Source: Druceiella hillmani (taxonomy: Eukaryota; Arthropoda; Insecta; Lepidoptera; Hepialidae). From it: a stretch of 64,000 nucleotides of DNA. A program made the translations under genes and the position numbers. The stretch spans positions 43,495,001 to 43,559,000 of the forward strand of contig JAYKKI010000004.1 of assembly GCA_039881145.1 (NCBI GenBank), given 5' to 3'. The notes beneath the pieces were generated by a model. That model made no database searches and had not been told where the DNA came from. It saw only the letters and a list, made by a program, of their open reading frames with translations. Below are positions 45,801 through 60,764 of this stretch, one piece after another (within the stretch, counting starts at the first letter, position 1; the number at the start of each line of letters is the position of its first letter).

Positions 45801-48800
45801 CCAAAATTAAATATTGCGAATAAGATCAGCTGACGATTAAGAAATTGTTTATATGAAGTTTTTTCCATAATTTTCATAATAGATTCGATTTGTCAAATTA
45901 TTCCCAGTAGGAAAATTTTTAAAAAATATATAGAATAAAGAAATAAAAATGTATCGCAGCCAAACTCAATGTTGCGATGTATCAAATATTTCCAAAATAT
46001 AGACACAAACTATAATTCACTTATCAAAACTTCTCTAGAAAAGCTTTACAATAATTTATCCACTATTTTTACGGCTACAATTTTCACAGCGATATTTTTG
46101 ATAGGGTACCACTCAACCATAATTACAACTGAGTAGGTCTTTCAGAAAGGATAAACATTTTTACTGTTTTGCAGATTAGTAACCGCGAAAAATTTGGAAA
46201 TCTGGTATCGTGGAATGGATGAAGAAGAATTGTGTGAAGTGTCTGATGAAGTCTCTATTTCGATAATAAATCAAGAGGATGATGACGGAGAAACCGCGAC
46301 TACTTTATAAGTCAGATAAAGAAGCGTTTAACGTAAGAAAAAGAAGAAATGAAGCGATTAATTTTTGAACTGAGTATGCAATAAGCTGAAAAGATTGGTG
46401 CATCGTGCAACAATATTTTACTTCTGAGAAAACTGAGAAACGAGGCTTTACTCTCGCGTTTAGCCAATGTAAAACATATAAAAATTCATGGATATTTGCA
46501 TACACTATAAATTTGTTTGTTTATCCATATTGAAATGAAGATCATATTACATATTAATGTTGGAAATTATACTGTATGTCATTGATTGATATCAATATGT
46601 TTATGTATTATATGACGTTAATTTTATAATAAACCTTATGCTTTTTACATATTGTGTTGTTTAAGTAACTAAGTCCCATATCGTATACTAACATGTGGTA
46701 CATATAAATTTAATCTTACCATTTTTATAGTGTATGCAATTTGTCGGATTATGAGGTACACCTTTTCAAAAAAGTTCCAGACTGCAAGGGGTCAGTGGCA
46801 GTACTTTATGGTACAACAAATTCGATCATCTAACACCACCTTGCAAAACGTTTTGCGGATTACCGCGGGTTAATTGTATTTCCTAACAAGAATAAAATAA
46901 AACATGTGACTTCGAATTACCGTATGTGCTTAAGGTAAATATTCAAAACAATAGTTTAAAAATAACTTGAGTAAAAACTACTTCCACTTTATGTGAAAAC
47001 AGGATTTATACCAATGTTAAATTCTAGATTTTAAAAGGAGACTACTAAAAGAGACTAGTTTATAAATGGTTTATTAGTCAACATGATAAGTCCTAATTTC
47101 AAATTTTCCTTAATTTAGTGCGGTATTAAACATAATCTCATGAATTATCTAACACTTAAATTTTGTCCGAGTGGCAGAAGAGGATGAATTTTTATACTAA
47201 AATGCTTGGGGCCAGTAGAATCTCCCAAATAATGTGTCCAATTTAAATTTCGTTGAAGATTTATGTACAAATTTTGCTTTTTTATTCTTTGACTAGCAAA
47301 ATAAATATTTTGTATCCACATATGTATGTTTAAAAAAGTACAGAAAGTGTATTTTTAAATCGTTTTTTTTTCTCGAAGAAATTCTGTTCAAGATCATGTT
47401 TAGATAAAATTATGATCCAAATAAATTTTAAAATAGAGAAAAATATTTTGCAATTAAGTATTAAATTATTTCTCAGTATCAAAGACGGGAATTAAAAATT
47501 ATCATAGGTTATTTTTGTCCTATATTTTCTAGGTGAATTCGTAATCTGCTATACGTTTATTTCTATATTTAGAATTTCAAAACGACTAAGTATATGTGAT
47601 TGCGGTCATGTATATTATTAACAACACATTTTTTGTAAGTTCTTCTCATCATGGTCGAGAGACAAATCAAGGTCTTCGAGTTAAAAAAATAAATGCAATT
47701 TTCTAGGTGGAAATTTTTTATATATCTGACGAAGAAATAAAGGAGAAATCTGCAGTAAGTGAATATGAAGAAAATTTAAATTTAACCCAGTCAATGGACC
47801 AATCTTGGTATTTTATGAGAAGACACAAAATAACTAATCGATAGACAAATTTAAGCCAACGTTAGACAAACTGGATTATGGCTATTACTAATCCTCTAAT
47901 CATTTATAATTTAATAGGAAAGTGTTGCTAATCATATAAGGAACCGCACTTTTTAAAAGATTATAATTTAGCGAGAGTACTAATACCCACCTTACCTTAT
48001 AATCTAAAGAAATATCTCTTTTCTAATTTGAAAGTATCAGACTCATTACCGTCAGTTTTAACTCCTAAATACAAAAACGAGGTAGAAATTATGTGTGGTT
48101 TAGAAAAAAATAACCACCGACTGTTAAGTATCATCGATGTATTATAAAAAAAGAGATTGTTTAGTATTATATATGTACTATATTTTTCTATATTTCAGTC
48201 ATACGAAGAAAATTTAAGAAACTCGTTTTGTTTAGTCACATCTATAATTGGCATTGATTGAAGATTTATTCAGAATCTTTAATAAAAAATGTTCTAAATG
48301 AACAACTTTTTATTCAATTATTTATCAGCATAAAATTGCTAATGAATTGAATATTATTGTTATTTATTTAGCGCCTAATCTTTATAAGGTAGTGAGTGGC
48401 AATTGCGACTTACGATGTCAGTTTTTTGGTACACCTGAATGTTACCATCGTATATTTTTAAACTTATTGCCAAATTTAACATAATTTTCCAGAGCCATCT
48501 ATAATCCGAATAGAATAAACACTCTTGATTCTTTGATATTAATTACCAATATACTACTGCGAACGCCTTTTACAGTTAATACCCTTGCATTTTTTTTTCA
48601 AATTTCTAATTTTGCTTAAAAATTAAATACTGATTTTTGACAATATGATTTAGATTAAAGAACAAACAAAATATACTAAAAGTAAACTGTTCTGAAATAG
48701 CAAAATTAATATCGATAAAGACTTTGTCCACACGATATAATCCTTTTTTTAAAATAAAACCTAAGATAATACAGTAAACAAATCAAAGGACACATCTCTC

Positions 48801-49865
48801 TCGAATAAAATTAGAAATTAAATTAAAAAAGAGAATAATAGAAATACACCATGCTGGTTTCATTCTGGCTTTCAGCTACCTCTTGCTACGCAGAGTAAAT
48901 CTGCGAGCAATGTCTGTTATAAGAGTTACGTCTATAATGAACTATAGGCACCACACTCACGAACGCACAACTTTTATAAGTCTAAGCATGTTGGATTGTA
49001 AACATCACCGCCGTCTCATTCCTAAAGATATAATAGAAGTACAAATAAACGTGAAAACATTTTTTTTTTCAAAAAGTGTATATTTTATTTAACATAATTT
49101 AAAAAATTGGAATTGAGAGACAAATGAACAGTATTTCATTAATTTTGTTAATTTGATAAACTAATACAGGTTTAATCTTTTAACTTTTTTTTCTTGCTAT
49201 TTTAAGGGATCTTAAACGTTAAAATTATTAAAAACTCAGATTGTCCTAAATACCCTCTTTTGGTCTAACAATTTTGAATTCATTTCATTGTTGTTATCTA
49301 GTTAAAAGGGACGCAATAAAAATATTTGAAAAATCATTTATTTTACTAACATTGAAGCGGGGTCGATCGCAGGAACAAGGGAATGGTATAAAGTATTAAA
49401 CAGTATTTTTCTTTAAAATATACAATAGTAAAAATTTCGATCACTTATCCTCAAAAACTTCCTCAAAAACAATATTTTTAAAGACATAAGGAAAAAAATG
49501 GAAAAAAAATTGCAAATTTATGAAATCTTTAAACTTTTTTTATTTCAAAAAATTGAGATATTTTGTAATATTTTGTAAATTAATTTATTATTTAGTGCAT
49601 TTTCCTCTAAAAAATCATAGTCTGTTAGAAAATTGCAAGACCATAATTCACAGTTTAAAGAGTTTAATGTCACGAAGCAAAAAATAATGTAAAAAATTAA
49701 AAATTTGTTATTCGTAATTATTTCAGCTACTGTATTGGCCAGTTTGACTGGTCTAAATAACGAAACTAACAAACAAATCATCTCTTGGATTCATAATAAA
49801 GATGTCTAGGGTGAATTTTTCAATTTTAAAATTATGAATAAGTTTAGAATATTTATTTTATTTTT
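42816..49865. other. Long unassigned A+T-rich interval
   Basis: No gene or TE protein recognised. At 42935-42990 and 43055-43110 there are two diverged copies of a gtttcaa.cagaaactctgt.attgtt..tcgggtt segment. At 46199-46309 an acidic stretch (EEELCEVSDEVS) is too short to name. Confidence 0.5.
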
Positions 49866-49869
49866 AAAA

Positions 49870-50983
49870 GGTAACACGGGCTTGAGGATTTTACTGTTAA
49901 AAAATAATATCTTCCAAGTGACGTCCATTTATCTCAAAACACTCTTGTAAGAGCGAACCCTCATATTGGCAAGTACGTGCGAAAAAAGTGCTGGGGGTAT
50001 GTCAGCGATTTCACCCCGAATATTTTCTTGTAGGGCAGTTATTAGGTAGGCGGAGATTATTACACCTTTTAGACTTAAGGCAACCCCACAATAACAAAAT
50101 CACACTGCGTCAAATCCGACGATCGGGATCGCCGGGGTTTTTCTCCGAACTTACTTATTAATTTTCTAGAGAAAATTTCTCATAACTTCGCCATAGAGAC
50201 CCTGGTAGTGTGTGGAGTAAACCCATCTTGTTGAAAATGCATCCTATTGTTGCGGTCATGAAACAATTCCAATTGCGATACCAACAATTTATCAATCAAA
50301 CGGCAATATGTCGAGGTAGTGACAGTTTTTCTTTGATTGAAAAAATATGGACCAATTATTCCCGGAGCAGAAATCGTGCAACGTACTGTAGTTTTAGGGC
50401 AGTGCAAATACTTTCGATACCTTTCCTAGAATTTTTTGGGTTCCAGTAGCGCATATTTTGTATATCCACGTAACCTCCGATCTGCAAATGAGCTTCATCA
50501 CTAAACAATATGTTTCGTACTAGCGTTCTTTGTGATCGAAAACGTTCCAGTATTGTTCTTGCGTGTGTTTCCCCTAAAACACTATCACTATCGTTAAGTT
50601 TTTGGACGATTTGCATTTTGTAGGGATGGAGTTTTAGTTTTTCCTGTAAAGTTGACTTCTTAATGCTATAATACAGGCGTTAAAAAGGAACAATTTTCGT
50701 CAAAATTTTTGGAGACGACAATTCTTCTTACTGATTTTATTGGATTTCTAATTATTTAGCGTAGTTGCTGACGTGGACGGTCCTGGTGGCGACCTTTTAA
50801 CCGTTGTTCCTTTTGTCGAAATATTTATACCGACGAACAGATAATTTGTGTGCTCGGGCCATCGCTTAATCATCGAATATGAAAATGGGAACAGAAATCA
50901 CGACGCGCTTCAATCAATGATTCACCAGACTTCAAATAAAATTCCACCGCAAACGTGCGGTGCGGTCCCGACCAATGACTCAT
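49870..50983 (-). pseudogene. IS630-like DDE transposase remnant, near full length
   Basis: From an ATG at 50981-50983 the minus strand reads MSHWSGPHRTFAVEFYLKSG, then (with frame changes) QRLKGRHQDRP and NILFSDEAHLQIGGYVDIQNMRYW (first catalytic Asp in FSDEAH). CTISAPGIIGPYFF and MHFQQDGFTPHTTR follow (second Asp in QQDG), then RSSDLTQCDF (third region, normally RSPDLTPCDFFLWG). The C-terminus is ALQENIRGEIADIPPALFSHVLANM. At least four disruptions. All catalytic regions are recognisable, but the frame is not continuous. Confidence 0.85.
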
Positions 50984-50984
50984 T

Positions 50985-53170
50985 GCGACTAATATATCCG
51001 CAAAGACGACGCAAATAACGCAACCCCCCTCGCACCTCTCGCCCCACAAATAAAGCAGTAACGATCATTTTAAATTGAAAAATTTCCGCTGGGCACCTTT
51101 ATACAATTACTATGATTTAAGTAGATAACGTAAGTTCTAAGCATTTATGCTCAAAAGTGTCATTCATACAAGATTTAACTCATATAATAGATAAATTATA
51201 ACCAAAAAGTTTCATGAATGTTTAATTTATATATGACCTGAATATATTTAAAAGGAAAAGCAATATTTGGTGAGTCGTATAATAAATTCGCTTCCGCAGA
51301 TAAGGACCGTGATCTAAATATGTGATGAATTAGTTATAGACAAAGAGACCATGATTGTCATAGAAATAATAAAATAAATTTTCACATAGTAATACTAATA
51401 ATCCGTTCAGTGTTTTAGGAACTTTAGGCCAACATGAAAAGTTATGCAAGCATAAAGGTTTATTCATAGAGACAATATTTCCAAATGAGTTCTATTTAAA
51501 TTATGACGATAATACGAATTATCATTGAAAACAAATAGTGAAAGTATAGAAATTATATCGAAATATTAAAGAATAAATTATCATAAAGGTTTAGAGTATT
51601 GAGAGATAATTTATAAAAATAAATTGAGATGATCAAGTTTTTAAACAATTATTTTAAATATATATAGGTATAATTAATAACGCATACGTTTAACATTGTT
51701 AAATATCCATTTATACTCATGCCAGCGAGTACTCATAAAATTGGGTTAATATTCGGTACGCTAAAAAATTCTAATTACTACAATAATTTGTATTTAAAAT
51801 ATTTTGTAAAAAATGTTGCTTGGTGAAATTTTACGTGACTTCTCATTGTGACGATGAATAAGTAGCGATGAAGTGTTTTATATATTTACATATCTTTAAA
51901 ATATTTTTTTGCTGCTATTATTTGTGGTAAAATTATTACTTATGTCGTACATAAGTATTTCAAATACTTATGTATTATAGTCCTGTAACTATAGTATATA
52001 TGTAACTAAATGTCGTGCTATAATTAACGTATAAATTTGACATGTACATTGAAATTTATTGCACTAATTTAAAAATTAAATTATTAATAGCGACGCATTC
52101 GGTTTTTTGTGCATGTAAATAATTTTGTTGGCATTTATATTGATCGCAATGCTCCGACAAATGATAGCGAAATCTATTAAGCATGAAAGAATGGAAAAAG
52201 TATATAACTTCATATTCCTTCATATATATAACTTCATATTAGAAAAAGTATATACTAGAAAGAATCGAAATTGTATATAACTCACATTTTTATGGACAAT
52301 ATATATGATTCACAACCAAAATTGCGTTACGTTGAAATAATACTTTATTTCATGCAGCATTATAAATATAATATTTCTTTAACCGACATTTAACGACGAT
52401 AAAAATAATAAGAAATTGTTTGAGATTCAATGTAGAAATGAAATATATCAGATTATTGTAGTTTTTAAATGAATTTAAAAAATATATTAATCAAATTAAG
52501 TAAAAGTTTAACATTTTTGGCGAACCTGTCAAAAATCTGAATGAAAATGTTCAATATGTTTCTTACCAACATAGTAATTTTTGTATCGAATTTCAAAGTA
52601 TATATTATACCTTATTTAACTGGCACTTACGTACTGGACTCCTATCTACTTTAAATTTATCGTTTTCATATTAAATTGGGACTATAAGACACAATTCCCA
52701 AATTTTATTATACTAGTACATACACACACCAACATATACGAGTGTGAGTGTGTGTACATATATATGTATATATATATATATATCATCATCATCATATATA
52801 TTAATACGCTAAGGTTTTAAGATGTTACACTCCCTTTTTAGAAAAAACCTCACAACTAATCCACATAAATTATATATCATTTTATAGATAATTGCTTGCT
52901 CTACCGGCATAAACAACTAAAAAATTTATTATTGCTATTGTTTTTGCAAATTAATTAATTATTAAAACTATATACACAAAACAGCAATGTTGCCATCTAA
53001 CGGCTCAACGTCAATATGATTGACGGTCGGTAACATTTTTGTTTAATTTCAAATCCACTCACGTATAAATAAAGTGGCGCTTTAGCTCAATGCTTTTGAT
53101 ACTTGCGCCTCTATATGTCAATTTTAGTAAAATAGAATAAATAATGCGAAGACTTCGCACGGGTCACGCT
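50985..53170. other. Unassigned A+T-rich interval
   Basis: Nothing recognised apart from microsatellites and a short direct repeat (tatataacttcatatt at 52201 and 52225). Confidence 0.5.
52757..52798. repeat. (TA)n and (ATC)n microsatellite
   Basis: TA repeat followed by four ATC units and more TA. Confidence 0.9.
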
Positions 53171-53171
53171 A

Positions 53172-53172
<1 letters not shown>

Positions 53173-53230
<58 letters not shown>
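53173..53230. repeat. (TA)n microsatellite
   Basis: Uninterrupted TA repeat. Confidence 0.95.
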
Positions 53231-53231
<1 letters not shown>

Positions 53232-53579
53232 TGGTATAAACAAAACACCACATGCTGAGTGTTCTTCAAAAGTAAAAGGGATATGGTAATGAAATTAGTT
53301 ATATTCTTCTTGTTATAAACTTGAGGCATATGTCATCCAGTATAATCACATAACTCTTCAAAAATATATTAAACCATCCCGAAAAAGGGATGGCATGGCA
53401 GTCCGCTTTTTAGCTCGACATAGCATGGTTCTGCAATTAACTTTGTTATTATTGTTGTAGGATAGTTATTAAGAGAGGAAAGTGTGGTCCACTTAACGAC
53501 CAAAGTACATGGCTCATCCGCAAGAACTAGGAACTCTATCGATTTAATGAAAAGTCAATTTAATTGCTAGTTAAGAAGA

Positions 53580-53775
53580 CACATATTTGGAAACTGAGAC
53601 ACGTGGACCACGTAACAAAAGAGAGGGTGATCAAACAGTTACCGTAACGTTCACCTGAATGCAAAAGGAAACCAAAACGACCGAGATCATACTGGTTGGA
53701 CAACATTTTCGACTACCTAACAAAGTTATGCGTGAATGCTGATGGAAACGTGCGAAAATGGGTTAGTATGACTTA
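53580..53775 (+). pseudogene. Non-LTR retrotransposon (LINE) ORF2 C-terminal tail
   Basis: One plus-strand frame reads WKLRHVDHVTKERVIKQLP, one stop, then RSPECKRKPKRPRSYWLDNIFDYL and NADGNVRKW. This is the tail motif found after the reverse transcriptase in many insect LINEs (GH..R...ER..K......G.RRRGRP..RW.D....D). The rest of the element is not recognisable upstream. Confidence 0.7.
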
Positions 53776-53779
53776 TTGG

Positions 53780-56640
53780 CGGGGCAATTTTCTTTTTGAT
53801 TACTGGTATGAAATATGACATTTGGCATATTAAATTAATTTCAATTGTTTAATCTTTTGAATTGCCAGCATTATATTCAATCTAATATTCACAAACTTCC
53901 AATGTAAATTTATTTGTAATGGAACGTGATTAATTTTCTGCTAAAATGAGCAGGTTCGCGTCAACGTATATATATATAATATTTTTTTGTATATTTTTGA
54001 AAAGACCGGTTATAAGATTTACAGCACAGCGCAATTACAACCATCCATATTATTGAAATACAAGTGTCAATAATTACATGAATTGGATTGGTTTTACTAG
54101 CACTAACAATTTATTTATCAGACATTGTGTCATTTACTTATCATTTGTTCTGATTCATAAGAAACCGTTTACAGAAAAACAAGGGTCCTGGTGGAAAATT
54201 TTCATCAAAATGAAAATGTGAGGATTAGCATAACAAAAATTAACAATTAAAAAATATATGTACATATTGATTACACTTGGATTTGGTTAAATTCATTATA
54301 TGTACGATTTAACCTTGTATCTTAAGTTGGTCTTAAGCTATAGTGATATCAAATGTGGCTAGAAATACTTTCTGTAAATATACACGTGGTGCGCAAATCA
54401 GTAACAAAAACTTATCAAAACCTTCCAAAATTTAAAATAATTTATTGAAATAATTAAATACTGTAATCGGACATTTCATTCAGTTTTGTCAAGGATCAAA
54501 CTCGATAAAAATTCTTTGTGGATTATCATTAACGAAAATTATTTTAATGTTTGCTCAACCTTTTTGGATGAACAAACACCAAAATACTGAACCAAATATC
54601 TTTTGAGACCCTGTTATAACTTTTGGGTCAAAATCATTCTGTTAAAAATACCTGAAGGTATGTGGATGTATTTGATGGTAGATTTAAATAAAGTAAAAAT
54701 TACAGACTATTACTCTTGTATATTGAAAAATATTCCGTTGAAAATATTTTTTTTTCGCTTTTTTCAGAACCTTTATCGTTGACTAAGTATCTATAGACTT
54801 CAAGTCTACGTATCAAATGAAATATAAATATAAAGGGAAATATAAAGGGGCGGCTCAGCCCGGCAGATATTTTTTGCCCATTTGTTTTTCGTCCAATACT
54901 TGACATACTCCATCGCAACATTAAATGTTCTTGAGGATGGCTCTGTATCTATATTAGTTTAGCTCTAATGATACTAAAATTATCATTCACTTGTTTTTCA
55001 ATTTCGTAGCCTGATAAAAGGCACGAATCGAGTACTAAACTTATAAAAGGAAATTTACTTTGTATGCGTTTATAAGTTTAGTTTGCCATGACCGCAAGGT
55101 ACTGAAAGGGATCAGAGGATGATATAAGATTTCGTTTTAGGAATCAAAATGCTTAAACTTTATTAAAGGAAGGGAACTCGGGATCACATTGCAGATACAT
55201 ATTTCTCTTCATCTCTGATTTCCGATTTGTTTTATGGAGCACCAATATTCTTCACCGAGACCTAGTATCTTAAATTAATTACTTTTAAATATTTACATGA
55301 AAAGAAAATAAATTTAATTAAATATGTATCTATTTTTGTTTAAATATAATAATATTAATAGGTTTATGATGCGTGTTTTTCGAAGGTTTCAGACAACACA
55401 TTTATTTTATATAGTGTGAGCCTGTCAAATTGTAAGTGTCCAGCACTTAAATACCAGATTGAATTACCAAAGGAGAGAGTGAGGTTGAAACTAACATTTT
55501 TCTCTCGATGATAGGGTTCAGCCATGACTGGGGTTGCTGCTGTTTACCACTAATCAAAAACTTGAGTGTGCTTCACTGGTATGTTTCGTATTCGATTAGG
55601 ACTAAATTTTGAGAAATGAATTCAAGTGTTTACAATGTTTTTGAGCACCAAAATGAGGCATTTGTCTATCTCACAATAAATTTTAATTATATTCGTTTTA
55701 GACCAAGTTTAGCGTGCTGAATTCGAATTTTAAATATTTTGAGATTCAGCATGGTAGTACATATTTCTCACACAATAAATTGTCACTCTATTCGATTTGC
55801 ACTAACTTTAGGGTTTCAAATTTAAATTGATTATGTTTTCATCAAATAGTCGCCGTATTTGATTGCGACTAAATTTCTTGTATATTTTGACAAAAACCCT
55901 CGGTATCTGCTGAACACATACTTTTAAATCCGTTGGAAACTTCTATCTTATTGCCTAATAGTAAAAAGAACACGCTTTTCCCAATTACCATTTGCATTTT
56001 ACCATTTCTTATGAATGTGATAGTATAATTTTTTGCAGCTCAGCCTGCATTAAATACACTTTAATATATTTTATCTCTCATATTATTTCCGACTTAGATG
56101 ATTCTTTTAGGTAATTTTTAATCTCATTTGGCATGTCTTTGTATTCATTCCTTTTTTTTTGTGTTAACGTCTTTTATAACTGTTTTCTTAAATAGTCTTT
56201 TATTGAATTTACTTTTAATATTGCCAAATTATCTTAACGCTTTTTCCTTACGATTAATCTTTTTGAAACGTGATTTTTTCTGTATTTATTATATCGACAG
56301 TATTTTTTTAAATTTTCATTCTTGTTTATACGACATAGCGCTTTCCTTAATGAATAGGGTAGTGATTGAAAAAAGGTGATATTTCAGGACAGTGGTTTAA
56401 AGTGTTGGTCTTGACATTCTTGGATTATTATAACTTTTCTATTAATCTATCTAAGATAAATGAAATATTACTCTTTTAACGAGATTTTTGTAAAATCCAC
56501 ATTTTTAATGAGATTAGGATTGCGATAAAAATTTTTATTTTTCAACGAGATACATGGCATGACACATATTACCATTTAACACAAAAATATTAAAAAAAAA
56601 GGTATTGAATATATTTGGCGTTAATTTTGTAGAAATTCAT
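53780..56640. other. Unassigned A+T-rich interval
   Basis: No gene or TE motif recognised. Confidence 0.5.
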
Positions 56641-56644
56641 TATT

Positions 56645-56871
56645 CACAATTAAATGAAATACGTGATGTAGTATTATTTCTACTTTCTTTAATTTCTTTA
56701 CCACGACCTAGGTTTCGTTGTATTACAACATCTTCAAGTGGGATATTAGCAAATATTTGCAATATTTGCTAATATCCCACCTGAAGATTTAATACAACGA
56801 AACCTAGGTCGTGGTTAAGAAATTAAAGAAAGTAGAAATAATACTACATCACGTAGTTTCATTTAATTGTG
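56645..56871. repeat. Large palindrome (foldback repeat) with about 110-bp arms
   Basis: Left arm 56645-56757 and right arm 56763-56871 are reverse complements apart from a few substitutions and short gaps. The centre is gcaaatatttgcaatatttgc. Each arm contains cacgacctaggtttcgttgtatta or its complement. Almost no spacer is left, unlike most MITEs. It could be a foldback element or a head-to-head duplication of a repeat end. Confidence 0.92.
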
Positions 56872-56874
56872 TAT

Positions 56875-59800
56875 AAAAAACGGTGGTAATTAAAAAAAAC
56901 TATTTTTAATGTAATAGAATTATTCATTAAAGTTTAACATTTAATTCATTTAATTTTTAAGTTTATATATACTTAATTACATAAAAGAAAAAACTCTTGG
57001 ATTCGGCGGCGATCGTGAAAGTTTTTATTGATCAATATTTAACATACCACTGTCTCCTAAGAATATATAACATATTAGGCATTCCTTTTTAAATAAGCAA
57101 AGAAAAAAGCAATATAATGATATTTTATATGATAGTTTTTTTAAATATCATAGTACTTAGAGAAAACATTCAATACAAATAAGAAAACGTATCCTAAGAT
57201 TTTCTTTTTTTCTGAACGAATAAAATCTAAAAAATTAAAATATATCAAAATTTTTGGAATAAAAGAAACAATATATAGTATTTTTTTCTCTACGAATATT
57301 AAATTTAAATTAAGTAGATATTTTTTTACAAAAGGTAATAGAAAAATATGAATTAGTAAAAATATTTTTATTATACTAATAAATAAATAAAATAAATAAT
57401 TCTACCTTTTTGAAATGAGTTACGGAAGAAGATATTTTAAAGAAAAATGCTTTTATATTTTCTGCATCAAATCTAATAACTCTCTTATCTTATATTTTCA
57501 CAGGCTTGTTTTCAATATTTTTCGATGACAATTTTTTATCATATATTTTGTCAGACATGATTTTTATAAAAAAAACAATTAAGCAACATTTCATTCAAAA
57601 TAAACGACTATTTATTAAACATTTAAGAAAGAAATTAAGAAAATATGCTGATCAGCTGAATAAAATGGTTCATATATTAACAACGCCTTTATTTTACGCT
57701 CGACAAGAGAGTGGGTGTTATCACTCTCATCTTGGTTATGGCTATTAAAAATTTATTGATTATTGAAAATATTAATGGAAACTTTGCTAAAGAAAAGTGG
57801 TAAGTATAGTTTTGTACCGACCACAGCAATCGTCACTGTGAAACACTAAGTGGAATAGCTTTGAAGCATTACATGTAAGTTTTTATAAGGATTTCCGGAC
57901 ATTTTTCATTTACACCTCGATTACCATCGCCATCGCGTCACGCAAAATATTCTACTTGTTCAGTTTTTAGGATGTAAATAGCAAAATTGGAAATATTTAA
58001 CTTTGACAGATAAAAAACTAGACACGTCACCTCTACGAAAAGGCAGGGCAGTTTGTAAATCATAAAATTCTGCGATACAGGTATTGTTTCCGTCTTTATC
58101 TATTTTTTTTTCTCTTGAAAGTTATTTCTCAACACAATTTTCTCAATTCAACATATCCAGGTCACAAGTTTTTTTTCTCCAACTATGATATAACCGAAAA
58201 TCGCAATATAAATCTTTTTTGATGTAAATAATGGCACCTTGAATTCATTGTCAAAGATAGAATTTTAAGCCAAATAATTTCCAAACGGTTTATTATGAAG
58301 TTACAATACAGTCACAATGATATTCGGCGCTGTTAATTATAAATTGTCTTTTTCGATCTACATCGAGCTTCTCGTAACAGTGTTTGAAAATAAAAGTCCT
58401 TTTCTCTTCAAATATATCTTCTCTTCAGACAGATATATATCTTCCTTGAATAACCATTATTGACGACGGTTTCCGGTACATGAGGTCCTATTTTCTTTTC
58501 TGACATAAGCTTATTTGTTTTCAAAATATAGGATTTTCCACCATTTCTCAGTTTTTTTTTGTTATTACACGCAACCAATAATCTATCTTGCCGTATCTTT
58601 TAGATATAGGGTTTGGTTTTTTTATTCCTAAATACCATCTATATTTGTAATATCAGCTAGAGAACTTGTCGGTTCCAATATCTGATGTTCCTCTTCATTT
58701 TAAGAATTGTTATGACTCGATAAAGAATCGAAATTGCTCGATGACGAAGATGAGCTCCTCTTTTAATCCTTATCTCTTACATTATAATCCGAGTACATTT
58801 TAGCAAGAAAGTTGAGTGAAAGAAACAAAAATTTCTATATAATTTGATGGGAAAATATAAAAGGAAAGGAATACATGGAAATATGATTCTCGTTACTTCT
58901 TTCTTTAAAATGATTTTGCTATTTATACCGTTTCATCCAAATTTTGGGGGCAATATCAAACACCCAAGAAAATAACGTGGATGATATTTAATATCGGTTT
59001 TACATACAATTGATTTTACAAATTATTTCAAATTCAAAATTAATTTGATTAGAAATAGGAAGTAAAATATTTTTCACAGATCATAAATACGTCAGAACAC
59101 CCAACTTTCTGAAGAATTTCAACAATATCTCTATGAGAAACATAAGAAGCCAATAATGGTATTTTCGGTTAATTTAAATTTTCTGCTATTTTTCCTCTAA
59201 TGTTAGTTTTTTATTAGTTTCTGAAAATAAAGTAACAAGTCATTGTAATACTAAATACAGTAAATAATTTTAAAAAGAAATTAAGTAGTTCATCTGATTC
59301 TTCCGTGGTGTAATTATAAGTATAAGCATACGGCTGGTGGTTTTTGTGTCTAGTTTGTAAGCATTTATACTCTTACTTAGTCTTTGTGTAATCATTCTGA
59401 AAAAAAATTGAAATAAAATTGCACAGAAATATTTTCGAAAATAACTCATTTCTTGCAGAAAAGCTTTGTGTTGATAAACAATTTTTAGTTTTGATACCCG
59501 TATTTCTAATTTTTTTCTGAATAAAAAGAACTTAAGTTCATTAAAACCGTGAAAAATATTTTTAAAATCATTTTTAATTAACACGGTAGTAATAATTTTT
59601 AAAACTGTGTAATAAATAACAAGTTTAGATAATTTGACTTCACGTTTTCAATGAACATGGTAGTATGTCTATGAAGTTCTATACATTATCAACTCCTGTA
59701 AACTTTCAGGTGCCCCACTTTAAAGCAAGGAAGGAGTTATCTTAAAATAATACTATATTTTACATACATATATTTTTCAAACATAGCTTACCTTTTGTTA

Positions 59801-60065
59801 AATACAATTCTTTTCTAAGGTAATAAGTTTTCCACCATATGAGCGACATTCGCTCGCCATATTAACTTTTTACAAAATACGACCCATATCCATTTGTCTT
59901 CTTAAATAAATCATTATCCCTTGAATCTATATTCTAAAGCCTGTTAAGTATGTTTAGAACTCGCACTACTATAGTTTCGTACATATCTGACCGTATGTAA
60001 ACATTCATGCGTATATTGTATTTCTGTTAGACTGTTTCCTAATATTAATATTATTTTTCATAAAA
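56875..60065. other. Unassigned, very A+T-rich interval
   Basis: Open frames such as 57506-57748 (plus) and 59270-59584 (minus) are Lys/Phe/Ile-rich, as expected by chance at this composition. No domain was recognised. Confidence 0.45.
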
Positions 60066-60069
60066 TTTA

Positions 60070-60142
60070 TATGTGTGGACGTCTGTGTGCATGCGTGCGT
60101 GTGTACATGTGAATATGAACGCGTTCGTGCACGAGTGTGTGC
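60070..60142 (+). repeat. Third TG/CG alternating tract
   Basis: tgtgtggacgtctgtgtgcatgcgtgcgtgtgtacatgtg and gcacgagtgtgtgc, in A+T-rich surroundings. Confidence 0.8.
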
Positions 60143-60643
60143 TTGTTTGCTTTAAAAGCCATCTGTCTTTTTCAGTCAAAGTGAAAATTAACACATTTGA
60201 TCAAAATCTGTATTAAGTTCATCCATGGATAAAACTGCGTAGATGCTTTCAAAATAGAGCCAGTTCAAATTGTAATAATAATTACTTCACCCATTAGAGC
60301 GAGTCGGAGGACTGGCATTTGTCATAGGTTTTACTTTAATAATCAAGATATTGGCTAATTAAAATTAATATTTTAATATATTAGCAACGTATCAATTAAT
60401 TTAAATGAACGATACGGACATTATGATTGCGCTAAATGATATAGTCGTGTATGAGTTAAGTTAAAGGATGCATTTAAAATTTGTGAAAACTACAAGAATT
60501 AAGATTACTAAGATTACTAGAAGACCAGTCTCTTGATCTGAGCTCAAGTTTTAGGAATTATATATAAATAGTAATTTCTATCAATTGTGGTTGTGACTTA
60601 TTCGAGTATTTTTTTTACCTTATGAAGTGGTATATTTTCCATC

Positions 60644-60764
<121 letters not shown>

